A stretch of DNA of 64,000 nt, taken from NCBI RefSeq assembly GCF_018860625.1, contig NZ_JAHKQB010000007.1, positions 124,001 through 188,000 on the forward strand, written 5' to 3'. Shown here one piece after another: positions 60,544-64,000 of this stretch. Within the stretch, counting starts at the first letter, position 1, and each line of letters begins with the position of its first letter. A model generated the notes under the pieces. That model saw nothing but the letters and a program-made list of their open reading frames with translations. It was not told the DNA's origin and made no database searches. The translations under genes were made by a program, and so were the position numbers. Origin of the DNA: Paracoccus sp. C2R09. GTDB lineage: Bacteria > Pseudomonadota > Alphaproteobacteria > Rhodobacterales > Rhodobacteraceae.

Positions 60544-62424
60544 TCAGACCCAATCCCACTGGCAGGTGAACTGACCCAGCCGGGATTTCACGTCCCCCTC
60601 ATCTGCGCCATCGCGCGAAATATGGGCCACGAGGCCGCGCTTCTTGTCCTCGACCACCTCGGTCACATGTGCGCCGCTGCCCTGCAATGCGGCGTCATAG
60701 ACACGGGTGATGGCCATGCGGCGCAGGTCGGGCTTGAATATCTTGCCGACGGCGGTCTTGGGCAGTTCCGGCAGGATCTCGATATGCTTGGGGATCGCGG
60801 CGCGTTCGTGGATATGCGATTTCGCATGTGCCAGCAGTTCCTCGACCGTGACATGGCCGTCGGTCGTCAGCTCGACATAGGCGCAGGGCAGTTCGCCCGC
60901 GAAGCTGTCGGGCTGGCCGATCGCGCCCACGAAGGCGACGGCGGGGTGGGACAGCAGCCCCTCCTCGATCTCGGCGGGGTCGATATTGTGCCCGCCGCGG
61001 ATGATCAGGTCCTTGGCGCGGCCCGTGATCCACAGATATCCGTCGGCGTCGATGCGCCCCAGATCGCCCGTGCGCAGGTAACGCTCCTCGGCGAACAGGT
61101 TGTGGTTCTTGTCGGCCTCGGTATAGGTCGAGCCGGGGAAGACGCCGGGATTGCCCACGCAGATTTCGCCCACCTCGTCCACGCCGCATTCATGCACCTG
61201 CCCGCTGTCGGAATGGTTCAGGATGCGGACATGGGTATAGGGCAGGGGGATCCCCACGGACCCCACCTTCTTGACCCCCGCGACGGGGTTGCAGCTGACA
61301 AGGCAGGTCGCCTCGGTCAGGCCGTAGCCCTCGGATATCTCGACCCCGGTGGCTGCCTTGAAACGGTTGTACAGCTCGATCGGCAGGGGCGCGGACCCCG
61401 ACAGCGCGGTCTTGAGCGATCCGACATTGGCATCGACTGGGCGCTGCATCAGGGCCGCGATGGCGGTGGGCACCGTGATGAGGAAGGTCGCCTGCCAGCG
61501 TTCGATCAGCTTCCAGAAATTGTCGAAGACGCCCTCGCCGCGATAACCCGCGGGGGTGGGCATCACGGCATGGGCGCCCGACGCGATGCAGGACATCAGC
61601 ACCGGATAGGCCGCAAAGACGTGGAACATCGGCAGCGGACACATCAGCACGTCCGTTTCGTCGAACAGCAGCGTGCCCCCCAGCCAGCCGTTGTAGATCA
61701 TGCCCGAATACTTGTGCTGCGCGACCTTGGGGGTGCCGGTCGTGCCGCCGGTATGGAAATAGGCGGCAATGCGATCTTCGCGCGGGTCGTCGAATTCGAG
61801 GCGCGTGTGCTTCTGCGCACTGACCGCGGCCTCGAAGTTCAGCACCTTGGCGTGATGCCTGGTCGGAACCTTGGGACGGATCAGCGGCACGATGAAGCGC
61901 TTGGGGCCGCGCAGATGGCGGTTCAGGTCGATTTCGACGACGTGGGTGACGTTCGGCGCCGACGCCACGGCCTCGGCCGCCTTCTGTGCCACGTCCGATT
62001 TCGGGAATGCCCGCAGCGTGACGAGGATTTTGGCATTGGTTTCGCGCAGGATGCCGCCGATCTGCTGGGCGTCCAGAAGCGGGTTGATCGGGTTCACGAT
62101 CCCGGCGGTCGCACCGGCCAGAAGGACGACCGGCGTCTCGATGCTGTTCGGCAGCAGATAGGCCACGGTGTCCTGCGGGCCGACGCCCAGGCTGCGGAAC
62201 AGGTTCGCCGCCTCGGTCACGCGTTCCAGAGTCTCGCGCCAGGTCAGGGTCGTGGCGTGATCCTTGGGGCCCGCAAGCAGCTGGAAGGACAGCGCGGGCC
62301 GGTCGGGAAACCGCGCCGCGGTCCGCGACAGGAATTCATAGATGGTGATCGGCAGGTCGCGACCCTCGTAGGGGCCTTCCCTCTCGATCCGGTCACGGTC
62401 TTCGTAGGTGCTGAACTTTCCCAT
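60544..62424 (-). CDS. Acyl-CoA synthetase (AMP-forming)
   Basis: Activates a carboxylic acid to acyl-CoA through an acyl-adenylate. The 626-residue protein shows the P-loop motif YFHTGGTTGTPKVAQHK (the usual SGTTG is GGTTG here), the GYGLTEAT motif, YLRTGDLGRIDADGYLWITGRAKDLI and the C-terminal catalytic Lys in PKTAVGKIFK. Chain length is not evident; medium or long chain fatty acids are likely by family. The ATG at 62424 follows gggagga at good distance; upstream frame to 62502 is not used. It stands alone, divergent from the CAP lipoprotein. Confidence 0.94.
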   Translation of the reverse strand: MGKFSTYEDRDRIEREGPYEGRDLPITIYEFLSRTAARFPDRPALSFQLLAGPKDHATTLTWRETLERVTEAANLFRSLGVGPQDTVAYLLPNSIETPVVLLAGATAGIVNPINPLLDAQQIGGILRETNAKILVTLRAFPKSDVAQKAAEAVASAPNVTHVVEIDLNRHLRGPKRFIVPLIRPKVPTRHHAKVLNFEAAVSAQKHTRLEFDDPREDRIAAYFHTGGTTGTPKVAQHKYSGMIYNGWLGGTLLFDETDVLMCPLPMFHVFAAYPVLMSCIASGAHAVMPTPAGYRGEGVFDNFWKLIERWQATFLITVPTAIAALMQRPVDANVGSLKTALSGSAPLPIELYNRFKAATGVEISEGYGLTEATCLVSCNPVAGVKKVGSVGIPLPYTHVRILNHSDSGQVHECGVDEVGEICVGNPGVFPGSTYTEADKNHNLFAEERYLRTGDLGRIDADGYLWITGRAKDLIIRGGHNIDPAEIEEGLLSHPAVAFVGAIGQPDSFAGELPCAYVELTTDGHVTVEELLAHAKSHIHERAAIPKHIEILPELPKTAVGKIFKPDLRRMAITRVYDAALQGSGAHVTEVVEDKKRGLVAHISRDGADEGDVKSRLGQFTCQWDWV

Positions 62425-62667
62425 CGCTTCCTCCCTTGAAGGGCCTGTTCCCGACCCTTCCCCTCGGGCGGCAGGATGGGCCGGATTGCGCATGCCGGGC
62501 AAGGGCTTGGGCCCGCCGACCCCCCGAAACGCCGCGTCATTACCCGCCGAACATGCGCAGCCTTGGCAGGAATCCGCAAGCCGCGCCCCAGGGGGTTGTG
62601 CCCGGGGCGAATTAAGGGATTTTGCAACGTTTATCGCTTATGCCGAGTTCAACCCTAAGGAGAGTTG

Positions 62668-63222
62668 ATGGAGAAGCTCATGTTTCGATCCGAAGCCCCG
62701 ATCCGTGTCCTTGCTCTTGCGGGACTGACATTCATTGCAGCCTGTGCCGACCAGAAGTCATCGAGCCCGGCCGTCGATCCCTATGCGGTACAGGTGGCCG
62801 AGGCGGGGGATGCGGAATGCATCGCGGCATCGGCCGAGGCCAACCGGATCGGCGTCGCCGCGACGAACCGCGCCAGGGCGGGAAAGGGTCTGCCGCCGGT
62901 GCAGGCCGACCCGGTCCTGGCCGAGGTCGCCGCGCGCCATGCCTGCGACATGGCCAAACGCGGGCGCATGACGCATTTCGGCAGTCGGGCCAAGATGCCC
63001 TCGGACCGGGCCAAGCGCATGAATTATCAACCGATGATCATTGCCGAAAACATCGCCGCCGGGCCTTACGATCTGCAGCGTGTGCTTCGGGAATGGAATG
63101 CCTCGCAAGGGCATCTGGCCAACATCAATCAGCCGTTGGTGCAGGATTACGGCGTGGGCCAGGCCATCGGCGCGGATGGTCGCACGCGGTACTGGGCCGC
63201 CGTCTATGCCGCACGGAAATGA
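62668..63222 (+). CDS. CAP/SCP-domain lipoprotein
   Basis: A 184-residue protein with a lipoprotein signal: hydrophobic core then Ile-Ala-Ala-Cys, the Cys being residue 26 and the acylation site. The rest is a CAP (SCP/PR1-like) domain: ATNRARAGKGLPPVQADPVLAEVAARHACDMA as a helix pair, THFGS and AENIAAG as the conserved cavity motifs, and RYWAAVYAARK at the end. CAP proteins of bacteria have been linked to lipid, cation or cell-wall binding; no activity is clear. The ATG at 62668 has aaggaga 8 bases upstream; an in-frame TTG at 62665 is less likely. Confidence 0.92.
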   Translation: MEKLMFRSEAPIRVLALAGLTFIAACADQKSSSPAVDPYAVQVAEAGDAECIAASAEANRIGVAATNRARAGKGLPPVQADPVLAEVAARHACDMAKRGRMTHFGSRAKMPSDRAKRMNYQPMIIAENIAAGPYDLQRVLREWNASQGHLANINQPLVQDYGVGQAIGADGRTRYWAAVYAARK

Positions 63223-63246
63223 CAGCGCGGGAGGGGCGCGCCGAAC

Positions 63247-63306
63247 GGCCATCGAGGCCGTGCGGCGCGCTGCCTTCCAGCCGGCCTCGATGGCCGGATG
63301 GAAGGC
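63247..63306. terminator. Competing hairpins between convergent genes
   Basis: GCCTTCCA (63272-63279) with TGGAAGGC (63299-63306), and inside CCGGCC (63281-63286) with GGCCGG (63292-63297), form one strong stem. A 14-base arm at 63247-63260 is also exactly complementary to 63282-63295, so a second, exclusive fold exists. It lies between the ends of the CAP gene and the ABC exporter. No T tract on either strand. Confidence 0.55.
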
Positions 63307-63319
63307 ATGCCCCCAACCT

Positions 63320-64000
63320 TCAGGCCGTTGCGCCATCCGTGAACTGCATCCGCGCAAGATCGGCATAGAGCCCGCCTTCCGCGACAAGATCCTCGTGGCG
63401 GCCCTGTGCCACGATGCGCCCTGATTCCATCACCACGATGCGGTCGGCCTTCTTCACCGTCGCCAGCCTGTGCGCCACGACGATGGTCGTGCGGCCTTCG
63501 GTCAGACGGGTGATCGCCTCTTGCACGAGGGCTTCGGATTGTGCGTCCAGCGCACTGGTGGCCTCGTCCAGCAACAGCACCGGGGCGTCGCGCAGGATCG
63601 CGCGCGCGATGGCGATGCGCTGGCGCTGGCCGCCCGACAGGGTCACGCCTCGTTCGCCCAGGGGCGTGTCATAACCCTGCGGAAGCGCCACGATGAAATC
63701 ATGCGCATGGGCGGCGCGTGCGGCATCCGCCACTTCCTCATCCGATGCCTCGGGGCGCCCGAGGCGGATGTTCTCGGCCGCGCTGGCGGCGAAGATCACC
63801 GGATCCTGCGGCACCAGCGCCATCCGGGCCCTAAAGTCGCGCCGCGCCATGTCGCGCAGGTCGATCCCGTCCAGCGTCACGCGCCCCGATTGCGGGTCCC
63901 AGAACCGCTGGATCATCTGGATGATCGTCGTCTTGCCGGCCCCCGAAGGCCCGACCAGGGCCACGGTCTCGCCGGGTTCGATCCGCAGGTCCATACCTGC
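63320..64000 (-). CDS. ABC exporter, C-terminal ATPase part; 5' end outside the window
   Basis: The frame is open from the window edge to a TGA at 63320, giving the last ~226 residues. Walker [12 protein letters not shown]-loop region [21 protein letters not shown], signature [16 protein letters not shown], Walker [12 protein letters not shown] and switch His in VVAHRLATV mark a full-length MsbA/LmrA-type exporter whose membrane domain would lie beyond 64000. An ATG at 63994 is inside the ATPase fold and cannot be the true start. Substrate unknown. Confidence 0.94.
   Translation of the reverse strand, partial: AGMDLRIEPGETVALVGPSGAGKTTIIQMIQRFWDPQSGRVTLDGIDLRDMARRDFRARMALVPQDPVIFAASAAENIRLGRPEASDEEVADAARAAHAHDFIVALPQGYDTPLGERGVTLSGGQRQRIAIARAILRDAPVLLLDEATSALDAQSEALVQEAITRLTEGRTTIVVAHRLATVKKADRIVVMESGRIVAQGRHEDLVAEGGLYADLARMQFTDGATA

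Overview
The window is one contiguous stretch of very GC-rich bacterial chromosome with no phage, plasmid or insertion-sequence gene that I could recognise. Gene content and order point to an alphaproteobacterium of the Rhodobacterales, most like Paracoccus or a close relative. The evidence is a PetP/PetR-like regulator pair beside ilvE, a complex I NDUFA9-family gene beside uppP, an FzlA-like glutathione-transferase-fold protein beside queG, an alphaproteobacterial-type uracil-DNA glycosylase, and lptC-lptA-lptB followed by hpf and ptsN without rpoN. This assignment is an inference from gene content; no rRNA is present.

Layout. 1-2.0 kb: the 3' part of a large RTX calcium-binding secreted protein. 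2.0-13.3 kb: a leftward housekeeping block (queG, fzlA-like, mtgA, gltB, an exported protein of unknown function, gltD, uppP, NDUFA9-family gene). 13.5 kb: tRNA-Leu(CAG) with its own terminator. 13.9-22.8 kb: a surface-polysaccharide locus with ugd, glf, four family-2 glycosyltransferases, an orphan predicted beta-sandwich protein and a sulfotransferase. 22.8-24.3 kb: about 1.5 kb with no supportable gene. 24.3-27.1 kb: a SelW-like thioredoxin-fold protein and molybdate importer modABC. 27.1-32.4 kb: a five-gene dipeptide/oligopeptide-type ABC importer. 32.6-37.6 kb: rnd, kdsD, lptC, lptA, lptB, hpf, ptsN and a 62-residue protein. 37.6-40.7 kb: ilvE, petP-like and petR-like regulators, uracil-DNA glycosylase. 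40.8-45.5 kb: an RND efflux adaptor and pump. 45.5-52.5 kb: a DsbD-type N-terminal-domain protein, YqgE, methionine aminopeptidase, a CinA/MoCF-domain protein, a GNAT acetyltransferase, a DUF4202-CbiX fusion, and the two halves of MnmC as separate divergent genes. 52.5-59.3 kb: an ABC-2 exporter, a small ClpP-like exported protein, rimO, a second sulfotransferase, ettA and a DUF421 membrane protein. 59.3-64 kb: an MscS channel, an acyl-CoA synthetase, a CAP-domain lipoprotein and the 3' end of an ABC exporter.

How the genes work together. Several form recognised pathways: GltB/GltD for glutamate synthesis; UppP and MtgA for peptidoglycan; KdsD and LptA/B/C for lipopolysaccharide synthesis and transport; ModABC for molybdate; QueG, MnmD, the MnmC1-like oxidase and RimO for tRNA and ribosome modification. 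The polysaccharide locus supplies UDP-glucuronate (Ugd) and UDP-galactofuranose (Glf) and contains two paralogous glycosyltransferase pairs arranged divergently around glf and an orphan protein. That locus, the DUF4202-CbiX fusion and the nested inverted repeat between uppP and gltD are the least ordinary parts. I did not find a clear-cut new defence or mobile system.
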